Assembly (NCBI GenBank): GCA_965229005.1
Contig: CBDDIP010000002.1
Span: 1,488,001 to 1,552,000, forward strand
DNA from: CBDDIP01 sp965229005
Lineage (GTDB): Bacteria > Actinomycetota > Acidimicrobiia > Acidimicrobiales > Ilumatobacteraceae
Reading direction: 5' to 3'
Length of the DNA: 64,000 nt
A program made the translations under genes and the position numbers. The notes under the pieces are model-generated. The model was not told the origin of the DNA and made no database searches. It worked only from the letters and a program-made list of their open reading frames with translations. How positions within the stretch are numbered: position 1 is the stretch's first letter; every line of letters starts with the position of its first letter. Below are positions 1 through 8,295 of the stretch, piece by piece.

Positions 1-368
1 ACCTCGCCGGCGAAGGCCTGCACGGACGGGTTCCCTCCGACGAGCACGTGGCGCAGGGCTTCAGCGCCGGCTTCCGGATCGTCCAGCGCATCGACGGCTT
101 CGGCGACGTGTTCGGGGTCCTCCGCCACCGCATGCACGACGGCCATGGCCTGCTCGCGACCCGAGGCAGTTGACACGGCCTCGCCGCGATCGGGGTGCTG
201 CTGCTGCTCCCACTCGGCCAGCGCCTCGACGTAGCCGCCTTCGCCGGGCCGGACGACCATCGTGCCGGGCTCCGCCGCGGGTGCCTCGACCGTCTCGTCG
301 TCGTCGTGGTGCCGCGTCGGTGCGACGGGGATCGTCAGCGAGCCGTCGTCGTTTCGAATGATGTCCAT
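1..368 (-). CDS. hypothetical acidic protein, 3' part cut off by window edge
   Basis: An ATG at 366-368 (minus strand) opens a frame that stays open for 122 codons to the window edge, so the C-terminus is missing. The visible protein starts MDIIRNDDGSLTIP, has a His/Asp-rich stretch near residues 20-27 and is acidic and Glu/Ala-rich after that, with no signal peptide or membrane segment. G/C-rich third positions argue that it is a real gene. I do not recognise a family. It is divergent from the kinase gene at 436, with 67 bp between the two starts. Confidence 0.6.
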   Translation of the reverse strand, partial: MDIIRNDDGSLTIPVAPTRHHDDDETVEAPAAEPGTMVVRPGEGGYVEALAEWEQQQHPDRGEAVSTASGREQAMAVVHAVAEDPEHVAEAVDALDDPEAGAEALRHVLVGGNPSVQAFAGE

Positions 369-435
369 GGCTCCCTGTACCCGTTCGGGTCGACGTTGAG
401 CCCACTCGCTCCTCGGTGCCTGCCAAGCTCGGTCG

Positions 436-1005
436 ATGCCGACATCGTCCATCGTCCTCATCGGCCCCGTGGCGGCGGGCAAGTCGACCACCGGAGCGGC
501 GTTGGCGACGCTGCTCGATCGCCCGTTCGTCGACGTCGACGAGTTGGCCGGGCCGTACTACGCCGAGGTCGACCAAACCGTCGAGCAGCTCATCGCCCGG
601 GCCGCGACCGACGGGTTCATCGTCGCCCACGAGTGGTGGCAACCGGCGCGGGTGCACGCCGTCGAGCGCGTGCTCGCTGCGCACCGCGGCTCGGTCATCG
701 CCCTCGGGGCCGGGCACAGCCACTTCGAGGGCCGCGCCCACTTCGACCGCGTGGCTGCGGCGTTGCGCAACGAGCACGTCGTGCTGCTGCTGCCGAACGA
801 CGATCCGGCGCAGGCGACCGACGTGCTCCGCGGCCGGTGCCTCATCGAGCGCGGCCCCGATCAGACGTGGCGCAACGGGGACAGGGACATGATCCGCGAG
901 TGGGTGGAGTCCGATCAGAACCGCGAGCTGGCTGACGAGGTGGTGATCACCGACGGGATGGATCCGACCGCGGTGGCAGCGGCGATCAGCGAGCTCGTGA
1001 GGTAG
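436..1005 (+). CDS. small P-loop kinase, shikimate-kinase-like
   Basis: 189-aa protein with a Walker A loop GPVAAGKST at residues 10-18 directly after the first beta strand (SSIVLI), and a DVDELAG stretch near residues 32-38 where shikimate and gluconate kinases carry the Asp that contacts substrate. Length fits shikimate kinase-like small-molecule kinases (about 170-190 aa), but the usual GGG substrate motif reads ALGAGHSHFE, so the substrate is unlikely to be shikimate. It is a single gene; its stop overlaps the 3' end of the convergent PhyH gene by 20 bp. The fold is well supported, the reaction is not known. Confidence 0.75.
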   Translation: MPTSSIVLIGPVAAGKSTTGAALATLLDRPFVDVDELAGPYYAEVDQTVEQLIARAATDGFIVAHEWWQPARVHAVERVLAAHRGSVIALGAGHSHFEGRAHFDRVAAALRNEHVVLLLPNDDPAQATDVLRGRCLIERGPDQTWRNGDRDMIREWVESDQNRELADEVVITDGMDPTAVAAAISELVR

Positions 1006-2059
1006 CGCGGCGCAACCATCGTGCCGGCGCCAGCACTGCCTGTCCGATGCGGTAGGAGTGACTGCTGCGGACGGCCGCCGCATCGGCCGCGCTCGCATCG
1101 GCGGCATGGCGGTAGTGCGCCACGGCGGCCTCGAACTCGGCGATTCGAGGGCTCGGCGCTTCGGTCCGGTCGGCCGGGACGATGCGGTGGCGCCCGGTGC
1201 CCGTCGGCTCGAACCGCACCGGCCGGCCATCGAGGGTCTGCGGCGCCGGCGCACCGGTGCGGATGTCGACGAGGCCATCGCGGACGTACCACTCGCCGAC
1301 GTCCGGGTCGCTGAACAGCGGGGTGACGAAGACGCAGCCGTCGAAGAAGTAGTGGGTGACCTGCGACCAGCGCGTGCGGCCGTCCTCGGTGATCGGGCGG
1401 CCGCCGTGCACGAGGTTGGCCGACCAGATCAGGACGTCGCCGGCGCGAGCATGGAACTCGATCGGCTCGATGCCCATCGCTCGCATCAGCCCGCCCTGCG
1501 CGACCTCGTAGTCGGGGTAGCTGGCCAGGCCCGGTTCGAGCTGGAAGCGTTGGAAGGTCGGATCGGCAGCCCGCTGCGAACCGGGGTAGTACATGAGCGG
1601 ACCGTTGCCGGCATCGACGTCCTCCAGCGCCACCCACACGCCGCACATGTACCGCGGCGGCAGGGTGCTGAAGTGCACCACGTCGGAGTGGGCCAGCTGC
1701 TGCGTGCCGAACTCGAAGTTCAAGGTCTGGAACGGCACGGGCTCGCGGCGGTAGAGCGTGCGCAGGAGGTCGAGCACCGGCGGCAGCACGGCCAGCTCGC
1801 GGACCGCCGCGCTGCGCTGCCACGCGTCCTGGATGCGACCGCGGTCCTGCAGCGGCTGCACGAGGTCGTCGATGATGCGTGCCGCCAACGACGGATCGAC
1901 CAGCCCGCGCACGACGGCATATCCGTCGCGGTGGTACTGCGTGGCGATCTCGCGCACGTCGGCGGGGAGGTCGGTCGCCTCGATGTCCGACTCGAACCAG
2001 GGCGACTCGACCCATGGCTCGCGCGTTCGTAGGTTCCGATCGTCGTGCTCGCCGGTCAC
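986..2059 (-). CDS. phytanoyl-CoA dioxygenase (PhyH) family protein
   Basis: 357-aa non-haem Fe(II)/2-oxoglutarate oxygenase of the PhyH family. The metal-binding triad is visible as H124-x-D126 in LAHSDVVHF and H218 in SANLVHGG; Arg residues at about 221-230 can bind 2-oxoglutarate. It probably hydroxylates a small molecule or lipid; PhyH family members vary widely in substrate, so none is assigned. It begins with GTG inside a GTGA overlap (2056-2059) with the upstream DNA methyltransferase, so translation is probably coupled. It is the last gene of the leftward run that begins at sufC. Confidence 0.88.
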   Translation of the reverse strand: MTGEHDDRNLRTREPWVESPWFESDIEATDLPADVREIATQYHRDGYAVVRGLVDPSLAARIIDDLVQPLQDRGRIQDAWQRSAAVRELAVLPPVLDLLRTLYRREPVPFQTLNFEFGTQQLAHSDVVHFSTLPPRYMCGVWVALEDVDAGNGPLMYYPGSQRAADPTFQRFQLEPGLASYPDYEVAQGGLMRAMGIEPIEFHARAGDVLIWSANLVHGGRPITEDGRTRWSQVTHYFFDGCVFVTPLFSDPDVGEWYVRDGLVDIRTGAPAPQTLDGRPVRFEPTGTGRHRIVPADRTEAPSPRIAEFEAAVAHYRHAADASAADAAAVRSSHSYRIGQAVLAPARWLRRATSRAR

Positions 2060-3138
2060 GTCGGCAGCCTAGGAGGGCGCGCGGTGACGATCGCGGCGGT
2101 GAACGGCTCGGTCATGCGCTGCACCGTTCGCCGGGGACCGGCGACGATGACGTACTCGAGGTTGCGCAGGTGCGACACCTCGCCGACCTTGACGCCTGCC
2201 GGGTTGTGGATGCCGATCTGTGCGCCGACGTAGCGCTTCGAATCAAAGGCCAACGCCACGACGTGCTCGTGCGCCGAGCACATGTCGAGCAGCTCGTCGA
2301 GTGCCACCCACGACTCGTCGTTGTATGAGATCACCACGACCTCTGCGTCCACGCCGGCGACCGTGTGGCGAAGTGCAGCGGGCATCTGCCGCTTGCGATT
2401 GAAGACGCTCTTCGTGGCCACGTCGCGTGCGTCGACGCGCTTGCACGCCACGCCGTAGTGCTCCGGCTGATCCCACGCGACGAGCGTCTCGTAGATGTGG
2501 TAGTTCGTGAAGTAGCGGTGCTGGTTGTACGGCGGATCGAGGTAGGCGAAGTCGAACGAGCCGAGCGTCGGCGCGACCTCGAGTGCGTCGCCGCGCACGG
2601 CGCTGCCGCGGCCCGCCAGCAGCTCGGGCACGCGCAGCGTCATCCGCTGATGCGAACGGGGTGCCCACTCCTTGATGTACGCCATCTGCACGCCGGCGGT
2701 GGAGTCGACGCGGTCGGCCGCGAGCACCAGGCTGGTCAGCAGGATCGGTTCCAGCGGAGAGCCGGCGTGGTCGGCGGCGATTGCATTGCGGATCGCGTCG
2801 ATGCGTTCGCCGTTGTGCGGTTGGAAGAAGCGCGACTGCACGCAGAACGTCTCGGTGACGTAGCCCGCCTCGCCGGGCAGCGCGTCGAGGTGGGCGATCG
2901 CGTCGGCCAGCTCGGCGGCGTCGACGTCGGCCGCGCCGGTCTCGATCCAGCACCGGGAGAAGACCTCTGCGTACCGCGCCGTGTCGACCGCGGTGACCAC
3001 GCCGCCGCGTCGCTTCAGCTCCTGCGCGACGCGAGTGGTGCCGGTGAACAGGTCGAGCGCGGTGCGTGCGCCGGACGCGGCGAACAGCTCGCCGAGCACT
3101 GGCACGAGCCGCTTCTTCGACCCCAGGTACTTGATCAC
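2056..3138 (-). CDS. D12-class DNA adenine methyltransferase
   Basis: 360-aa N6-adenine-specific DNA methyltransferase of the D12 (Dam-like) class. It starts IKYLGSKKRLVPVL, typical of the class, has the SAM-binding motif I DLFTGTTRVA at residues 29-38 and the catalytic motif IV DPPYNQHRY at 201-209. It uses S-adenosylmethionine to methylate adenine in a short recognition site that cannot be read from sequence. No restriction endonuclease or specificity gene is within 60 kb, so it looks like an orphan methylase or a relic of a restriction-modification system. GTG start, 30 bp downstream of the nucleoside hydrolase stop. Confidence 0.9.
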   Translation of the reverse strand: MIKYLGSKKRLVPVLGELFAASGARTALDLFTGTTRVAQELKRRGGVVTAVDTARYAEVFSRCWIETGAADVDAAELADAIAHLDALPGEAGYVTETFCVQSRFFQPHNGERIDAIRNAIAADHAGSPLEPILLTSLVLAADRVDSTAGVQMAYIKEWAPRSHQRMTLRVPELLAGRGSAVRGDALEVAPTLGSFDFAYLDPPYNQHRYFTNYHIYETLVAWDQPEHYGVACKRVDARDVATKSVFNRKRQMPAALRHTVAGVDAEVVVISYNDESWVALDELLDMCSAHEHVVALAFDSKRYVGAQIGIHNPAGVKVGEVSHLRNLEYVIVAGPRRTVQRMTEPFTAAIVTARPPRLPT

Positions 3139-3168
3139 CGGCGGCCGATCAGCGGCGCTGGCACGGCG

Positions 3169-4122
3169 TCAGTTCGCCAGCCGGTCGAGCTCGAGGGCGA
3201 TGACCGCACGATCGTCCACGCCGGTGAGGATGCGCACCGCGCGACGACCGTCCCACGCCGACTCGCGGTCGGAGACGCGCTTGGCCGTGAGCGTCTTGCC
3301 GCGGCACACGCTGTGCCCCGTGTCGACGCGGATCGGCAGCTCCTCCCACGAGTACAGCTCGGGGGCGAGGAGGTAGCTGATGCACGACGAGTCGTGCACG
3401 TGGATGCCGTCGATGCCGAGCCGACCGCGGTAGAAGTCCGAGTAGTGCGGCACGATCGCCGCCAGGTGCTTGGCACGCGGGTTGTCGAACGTGCCGATCT
3501 TGGCGAGGTCGGCATTGGTCATGAAGGTCTTCTCGGTGACATCGAGGCCGGCCATCACGATCGGGCAGTCGGCGCCGAAGACGATGTCCGCCGCCTCCGG
3601 GTCGTTGAGGATGTTGGCCTCGCCGGCGGGCGATGCGTTGCCGCCACAGAACGCGTTGCCGCCCATCAGCACCATCTCGGCGAGGTTGCTCGTGAGCCTC
3701 GGCTCGAGCAGCATCGCCAGCGCGACGTTGGTCAACGGGCCGAGCGGGACGAGCGTGATCTGCCCCGGCTGTGACATCACCGTGTCGATGATGAAGTGAG
3801 CCGCGTCGAGGTCGACCGGCTTGGTGACCGGCGGGTCGAGGAACACGTTGCCCTGTCCGTCCTCACCGTGCACGAACGCCACCGGGCCGCGGTACGGCAT
3901 GTTCATCGGCCGGTCGACACCGCGAGCGACGGGGATGTCGGTGCGCTCGGCGATCTCCAGCAGCTTCAGCGCGTTGATCGTGGTGACCTCGGTGTGCGCG
4001 TTGCCGAAGATCGACGTCAGCCCGACCACATCGAGCTCCGGCGACTCCAGGGCGAAGAAGATGGCCATGGCATCGTCGATGCCGGGGTCGGTGTCGATGA
4101 GGATCTTGCGTGGCTCGGTCAC
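3169..4122 (-). CDS. nucleoside hydrolase (IUNH family)
   Basis: 317-aa inosine/uridine-preferring nucleoside hydrolase, which splits ribonucleosides into base and ribose. The Ca-binding signature DTDPGIDD is at residues 10-17 and the second ligand region lies in the HVHDSSCISYLL stretch. Length matches the family (about 310-330 aa). I chose the GTG at 4122 because it places the signature nine residues in; the frame is open further upstream but that part overlaps the DUF2889 gene and looks non-coding. Lies 20 bp after the DUF2889 gene. It fits functionally with the salvage genes at 56.6-64 kb, although it is not linked to them. Confidence 0.92.
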   Translation of the reverse strand: MTEPRKILIDTDPGIDDAMAIFFALESPELDVVGLTSIFGNAHTEVTTINALKLLEIAERTDIPVARGVDRPMNMPYRGPVAFVHGEDGQGNVFLDPPVTKPVDLDAAHFIIDTVMSQPGQITLVPLGPLTNVALAMLLEPRLTSNLAEMVLMGGNAFCGGNASPAGEANILNDPEAADIVFGADCPIVMAGLDVTEKTFMTNADLAKIGTFDNPRAKHLAAIVPHYSDFYRGRLGIDGIHVHDSSCISYLLAPELYSWEELPIRVDTGHSVCRGKTLTAKRVSDRESAWDGRRAVRILTGVDDRAVIALELDRLAN

Positions 4123-4142
4123 GTGGACCGACCGTAGCCCGT

Positions 4143-4817
4143 TCAGCTGCGCATCCAGCCGTTCGTATCGCGGCCGAGCTGCTCGAAGCGCTTGACGATC
4201 CACACGGGCACCTCCGGCGGCTCGCCAGCGCGGACGCTGGCCACCATGTCGCCATCCTCGGCCCAGATGTGGCAGGTGTTCATGTTCATCGCCATCGCTC
4301 GATCGCGGCCTTCCTCCGTCCCGAACGGGCTGGACTCCTGGCCGGTCTCGTGTGCCGCGGCGATGCGGAACGACCACATCGACTGGATGGCCACGGGACC
4401 CATCGCCTGCAGCAGCGCCGTGGTGTGCGTGCAGCCGCGCGGCCCACCGAACAGCTCGCGCACCTTGTGGGTGAAACCACGTGCAATCGAGAGCCCGACG
4501 AGCTTCTGGTAGTGGTCCTCGATGCGTGGGCACGTCGCGTGGGGGTGGGTCTCCATCACGACCTTCGCGTTGGTGATCTCCAACGACGGCACGGCTACCT
4601 CGAGGTCGACGATCATGTGGTGCACGGTCAACGGATCAGGATCGTCGGGGATGTACAGCCCGGCTGGCTTCTGGTCGCGCACCGCGCCGCGGATGATCAG
4701 GGTCGAGTCGTCACGCTTGTACGACCGCACGACGTACGCACGCTCGTGGAGCTGCGTCAGCTCACCGGTGTCGAACCCGTCCGGGTGCGGCGTGATCTCG
4801 TCGAAGGCGGGGGTCAT
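4143..4817 (-). CDS. DUF2889 family protein
   Basis: 224-aa protein matching the DUF2889 family by its conserved RGCTHTTALL stretch and the preceding DHYQKLVGLSIARGF region. No function is established for the family as far as I know. There is no signal peptide or membrane segment, so it should be cytoplasmic. The ATG at 4817 lies 12 bp after the sufU stop, and the nucleoside hydrolase follows 20 bp downstream, so it sits inside the suf-led leftward transcription unit. Confidence 0.8.
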   Translation of the reverse strand: MTPAFDEITPHPDGFDTGELTQLHERAYVVRSYKRDDSTLIIRGAVRDQKPAGLYIPDDPDPLTVHHMIVDLEVAVPSLEITNAKVVMETHPHATCPRIEDHYQKLVGLSIARGFTHKVRELFGGPRGCTHTTALLQAMGPVAIQSMWSFRIAAAHETGQESSPFGTEEGRDRAMAMNMNTCHIWAEDGDMVASVRAGEPPEVPVWIVKRFEQLGRDTNGWMRS

Positions 4818-4829
4818 CCGCCTAGAGAA

Positions 4830-5315
4830 TCAGACGGATGCGTCGGACGAAGAACCGGCCGACTCGGCCAGCACCTGTCCGAGCGTGTTCCACGCCAACG
4901 TCGCGCACTTGATCCGCATCGGGAACTTGGCCACGCCCTGCAACGCCTCGAGGTCGCCGAGCTTCACCGACTCGTCGATCACCAGCGGACCGTCGATGTC
5001 CTCGTCGATCGACAGCATCCCCTTGAAGCGACGGCTGAGCGCGCGCACCGCGTCGACCGACTTGCCCTTGATCGCCTGGCTCATCATCGACGCCGAGCTC
5101 TGCGAGATCGAGCAGCCCTGGCCGTTGACCTTCACGTCGCTGACGACGCCGCCATCGGGGCCCGGCTCGACCTGGAGGTAGACCTCGATCTCGTCGCCGC
5201 ACAGCGGGTTGTGACCCGTCGCGTGCGGGGCGGGCGGGGGCAGCTCGCCACGGTTCCGCGGGCTGCGGTAGTGGTCGAGGATGATCTCGCGATACAGATC
5301 GTCAAGGCCGGGCAT
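4830..5315 (-). CDS. sufU: SufU iron-sulfur cluster assembly protein
   Basis: 161-aa SufU, the zinc-containing sulfurtransferase that takes persulfide sulfur from SufS and passes it to the SufBCD scaffold. The three family cysteines are C39 (NPLCGDE), C68 (GQGCSIS) and C137 (IKCATLAW), with Asp at 41. The ATG at 5315 is preceded by an AGAGGAG ribosome binding site seven bases away; a longer reading frame upstream would run into sufS and is not the start. The insertion between the second and third Cys that separates SufU from IscU is present. Confidence 0.95.
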   Translation of the reverse strand: MPGLDDLYREIILDHYRSPRNRGELPPPAPHATGHNPLCGDEIEVYLQVEPGPDGGVVSDVKVNGQGCSISQSSASMMSQAIKGKSVDAVRALSRRFKGMLSIDEDIDGPLVIDESVKLGDLEALQGVAKFPMRIKCATLAWNTLGQVLAESAGSSSDASV

Positions 5316-5334
5316 GGTTGCTCCTCTGAGGCTC

Positions 5335-6573
5335 TTACAGGCCGAAGATACCGCTGGCGCCGTCGAGCGCATCGGCCAGCGCGTCGACGTCGGATCGGTC
5401 GTTGTAGACGTAGAAGCTGGCGCGAGCCGTGGCGTTGACGCCGAGCTGGCGCATCAGCGGCTTGGCGCAGTGGTGGCCGGCGCGCACGCACACGTTGCGC
5501 TCGTCGAGCACCTGCGACAGGTCGTGCGGGTGGATGTCGCGGAAGGCGAAGCTGAACGTCGCGCCACGGACCTCGACGTTGGTCGGCCCGAAGATGGTGA
5601 TGTCGTCGCCGAAGCGCTCCGTGAGCGACGACAGCGCGTACGCGGACACGTCCATCTCGTGCTGGCGCACCGCCTGCATGCCGAGCCCTTCGAGGAACTC
5701 GATGGCGGCGCCGAGCCCGATGGCTTCGGTGATCGGCGGCGTGCCGGCCTCGAACTTGGCCGGCAGCTCGGCCGGCGTGAACCCGTCGAGGCGGACGTCG
5801 GCGATCATGTTGCCGCCACCGAGGAACGGCGGCATGGCGTCGAGCAGCGCCTCGCGGCCCCACAGCACGCCGAGCCCGGACGGGCCGCACAGCTTGTGGC
5901 TGCTGAAGGCGAAGAAGTCGGCGTCCCACGCCTGCACGTCGGTGACGTTGTGCGGGGCGTATTGGCAGCCATCGACGATCGCGATCGCACCGGCGGCGTG
6001 GGCCGCGTCGCACAGCTGCTTCACCGGGTTGATCGTGCCGAGCACGTTGCTCATCGCCGTGAAGGCGAACGCCTTGGCGCCGTCGAGCAGTTGGGGGAGG
6101 GTGGCAAGGTCGAGCTGACCGTCGGCGGTCAGCGGCACCCAGCGCAGCTCGATGGCCCGCTCGGTGGCGAAGATGTGCCACGGCACGATGTTGGCGTGGT
6201 GCTCCATGTGCGTCAGCACGACGACGTCGCCGGCCTGCAGGTTGGCGCGCCCCCAGCTGTGGGCGACGAGGTTGAGGCCCTCGGTGGCGTTCTTGGTGAA
6301 GATCACCTCGTGCGCACGCGGCGCGTTGATGAACCGCTGCACGGCCTTGCGAGCGTTCTCGAACGCGGTGTCCGACTCGACTGCGAGTTGATACGCGCTG
6401 CGGCTGACCGGCGCGTACGACGTCTCCATGAAGCGCGACATGGCGTCGATGACGACCTGCGGCTTCTGTGACGAGTTGGCCGAGTCGAGGTAGACGATCG
6501 GCTGGCCGTTGATCTCCCGTTCGAAGATCGGGAACTGCTTCTTGATCGCGGCGGCGTCGAGCTGGTCAGCCAC
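5335..6573 (-). CDS. sufS: SufS cysteine desulfurase
   Basis: 412-aa PLP-dependent class V cysteine desulfurase, which converts cysteine to alanine and an enzyme-bound persulfide for Fe-S cluster assembly. The PLP lysine is K227 in FSSHKLCGPSG and the catalytic cysteine is C369 in RAGHHCAKPLM; the THMEHHAN motif is at 121-128. I placed the start at the GTG at 6573, which overlaps the sufC stop by 8 bp; upstream in-frame codons only read the sufC antisense context. Partner of SufU, 19 bp downstream. Confidence 0.96.
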   Translation of the reverse strand: MADQLDAAAIKKQFPIFEREINGQPIVYLDSANSSQKPQVVIDAMSRFMETSYAPVSRSAYQLAVESDTAFENARKAVQRFINAPRAHEVIFTKNATEGLNLVAHSWGRANLQAGDVVVLTHMEHHANIVPWHIFATERAIELRWVPLTADGQLDLATLPQLLDGAKAFAFTAMSNVLGTINPVKQLCDAAHAAGAIAIVDGCQYAPHNVTDVQAWDADFFAFSSHKLCGPSGLGVLWGREALLDAMPPFLGGGNMIADVRLDGFTPAELPAKFEAGTPPITEAIGLGAAIEFLEGLGMQAVRQHEMDVSAYALSSLTERFGDDITIFGPTNVEVRGATFSFAFRDIHPHDLSQVLDERNVCVRAGHHCAKPLMRQLGVNATARASFYVYNDRSDVDALADALDGASGIFGL

Positions 6574-7333
6574 GGAACGCCTCGTACCCGTCGGCTTCCA
6601 GCTGGTGAGCGAGTTCCATGCCACCGCTGGCGACGATGCGACCGTCGACCAGGATGTGCACGTGGTCGGGCTGGACCTCGTCGAGCAGGCGCTGGTAGTG
6701 CGTGATCAGCACGACGCCCATCGACGGGCGGTCGACGCGGATCTCGCGGATGCCCTTGGCGACGATGCGCAGCGCGTCGATGTCGAGACCTGAGTCGGTC
6801 TCGTCGAGGATGGCCAGCTCGGGTTCGAGGATGGCCATCTGCATGATCTCGTTGCGCTTCTTCTCACCGCCGCTGAAGCCCTCGTTGAGGTAGCGGTCGA
6901 CGAAGGAGCTGTCCATGCCGAGGCGCTTCATCCAGTCCATCGAGGCCAGGCGCAGCTCGAGCACGCTGAGGTCGATTCCTTTGCGCGCGCTGAGCGCCTG
7001 GCGCAGGAACTGGATCACCGAGACGCCGGGGATCTCCTGCGGGTACTGGAACGCCAGGAAGATGCCCGCCTTGGCGCGAACGTCGGTGGGCCAGTCGGTG
7101 ATGTCGTCACTCTGGAAGTGGATGCTGCCGCTGGTGACCTGGTACTCCGGGCTGGCCAGGAGCGTGCTGGCCAGCGTGCTCTTGCCGGACCCGTTCGGGC
7201 CCATGATCGCGTGCACCTCGCCGGCGTTCACCGACAGGCTGACGCCGCGCAGGATGTCCGCATCGGAGACGACACCATCGGAGGTCTCCGCGGGCTTGGC
7301 GTGCAGGTCGTCGATCCGGAACAGCTCACTCAC
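6566..7333 (-). CDS. sufC: SufC, Fe-S cluster assembly ATPase
   Basis: 255-aa ABC-type ATPase that powers the SufBCD scaffold. Walker A is GPNGSGKST at residues 45-53, the signature is FSGGEKKRNEI and Walker B is LAILDETDSGLD, all typical of SufC. GTG start at 7333, with a GGAAA run about 12 bases upstream and a TAGACT hexamer (complement of 7340-7345) that could be a -10 box just before the start. sufC is the first gene of the run: sufB and sufD, which normally precede it in actinobacteria, are not here. The 165 bp upstream lead straight to a divergent gene of unusual codon use. Confidence 0.96.
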   Translation of the reverse strand: MSELFRIDDLHAKPAETSDGVVSDADILRGVSLSVNAGEVHAIMGPNGSGKSTLASTLLASPEYQVTSGSIHFQSDDITDWPTDVRAKAGIFLAFQYPQEIPGVSVIQFLRQALSARKGIDLSVLELRLASMDWMKRLGMDSSFVDRYLNEGFSGGEKKRNEIMQMAILEPELAILDETDSGLDIDALRIVAKGIREIRVDRPSMGVVLITHYQRLLDEVQPDHVHILVDGRIVASGGMELAHQLEADGYEAFRG

Positions 7334-7498
7334 GCCGTCAGTCTATTTCCCCTATCGCCGTAGTAGAAACCCCGGATCGCGGGTTCACCGCCCAGCGTTT
7401 GATCGCAGAACCACCGCCACGGTGGCCCAGGGTTCAAACGGCCGTCGCGGCCGTCGCTGGCCGGATCCGGGGCCGAGGCTCCGACGTACGATGACAAC

Positions 7499-8275
7499 GT
7501 GCGGTCGATCGAAGCGGTACGAGATGCACGTCAGGCGCGCCTTCGAGCGATGGTCGAGCGGGCAGGGTCGTATGTGCTGGATGGGCGCTCCGCGGAGGCG
7601 ATGATCGGGGGCGTCCTCCGAGACCTTCTGTTCATCGACGAACGAGATGATGCGGATCGTGACCTGGTGACCACGTTCCATTGCTACGGCAAGCTCGGCA
7701 TCGTCGGCGCGTTCGACGCGACCTTCGGAACCTCGTGTACGTACGTCTCCGAGGTCGCTTCGATCGTTGCTCATGCTGGCGTTCGATTGGGGTACCTGGC
7801 GCCGACGCGACGGTTGTCCGTGGAGGAGTGGCGGATGCTCGCGGAAACCGTGCCGGAGCGGTACGAGGACGTCGACGTGCGCCGTTCGGGAGTGATCGGG
7901 GATTTCGGCGAACCGAGCGTTCTCGTCGACAAGCGAGTCCTCTGCTACCTCGGCCCGACCGAGGACGACTGGGTGGCGTTCGACTGCTGGGAAGAGATGA
8001 CGTCGCGGTACGTGACCGCGGACGAAGGGACGGCAGCCGGGTTTCACGTCGAGAGGCCGCAGGATCCGCTCGTCCGCGACATCCGGATGCCTGCTCCGTC
8101 CTTCGGTGAGAGCTTGGTGATGACGGCGTACGGCAAGACGTTGCGGTGGGGGCCCGGCTGGTGGCTGTCGCACCCGTCCGCGCGCCGACCGGGCTCACCG
8201 CCCGGCATTGCCGAGCAGCTCCGGCAGATCGCGGCGGCAGACCCGTCTCAGTCATTCGGCCCGCGCCGCCCGTGA
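7499..8275 (+). CDS. hypothetical protein, atypical codon use
   Basis: 258-aa ORF starting at a GTG. I do not recognise a family. It has no signal peptide or membrane span, has an acidic segment IDERDDADRD near residue 42, and ends in a Pro/Arg-rich tail. Codons such as CGA, GAT, GGG and GCA are noticeably commoner than in neighbouring genes, suggesting recent arrival or weak expression. It is divergent from sufC (165 bp between starts) and is followed by a decayed reading frame. It may have entered together with that segment. Confidence 0.55.
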   Translation: MRSIEAVRDARQARLRAMVERAGSYVLDGRSAEAMIGGVLRDLLFIDERDDADRDLVTTFHCYGKLGIVGAFDATFGTSCTYVSEVASIVAHAGVRLGYLAPTRRLSVEEWRMLAETVPERYEDVDVRRSGVIGDFGEPSVLVDKRVLCYLGPTEDDWVAFDCWEEMTSRYVTADEGTAAGFHVERPQDPLVRDIRMPAPSFGESLVMTAYGKTLRWGPGWWLSHPSARRPGSPPGIAEQLRQIAAADPSQSFGPRRP

Positions 8276-8295
8276 GGCGACCCAGTGTGAGAACC

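Noticed and set aside
7385..7445. GGTTCAAAC and nearby pairing that could suggest a tRNA T-arm
   Set aside because: No acceptor, D or anticodon stems can be drawn around it; no tRNA gene is seen anywhere in the window.
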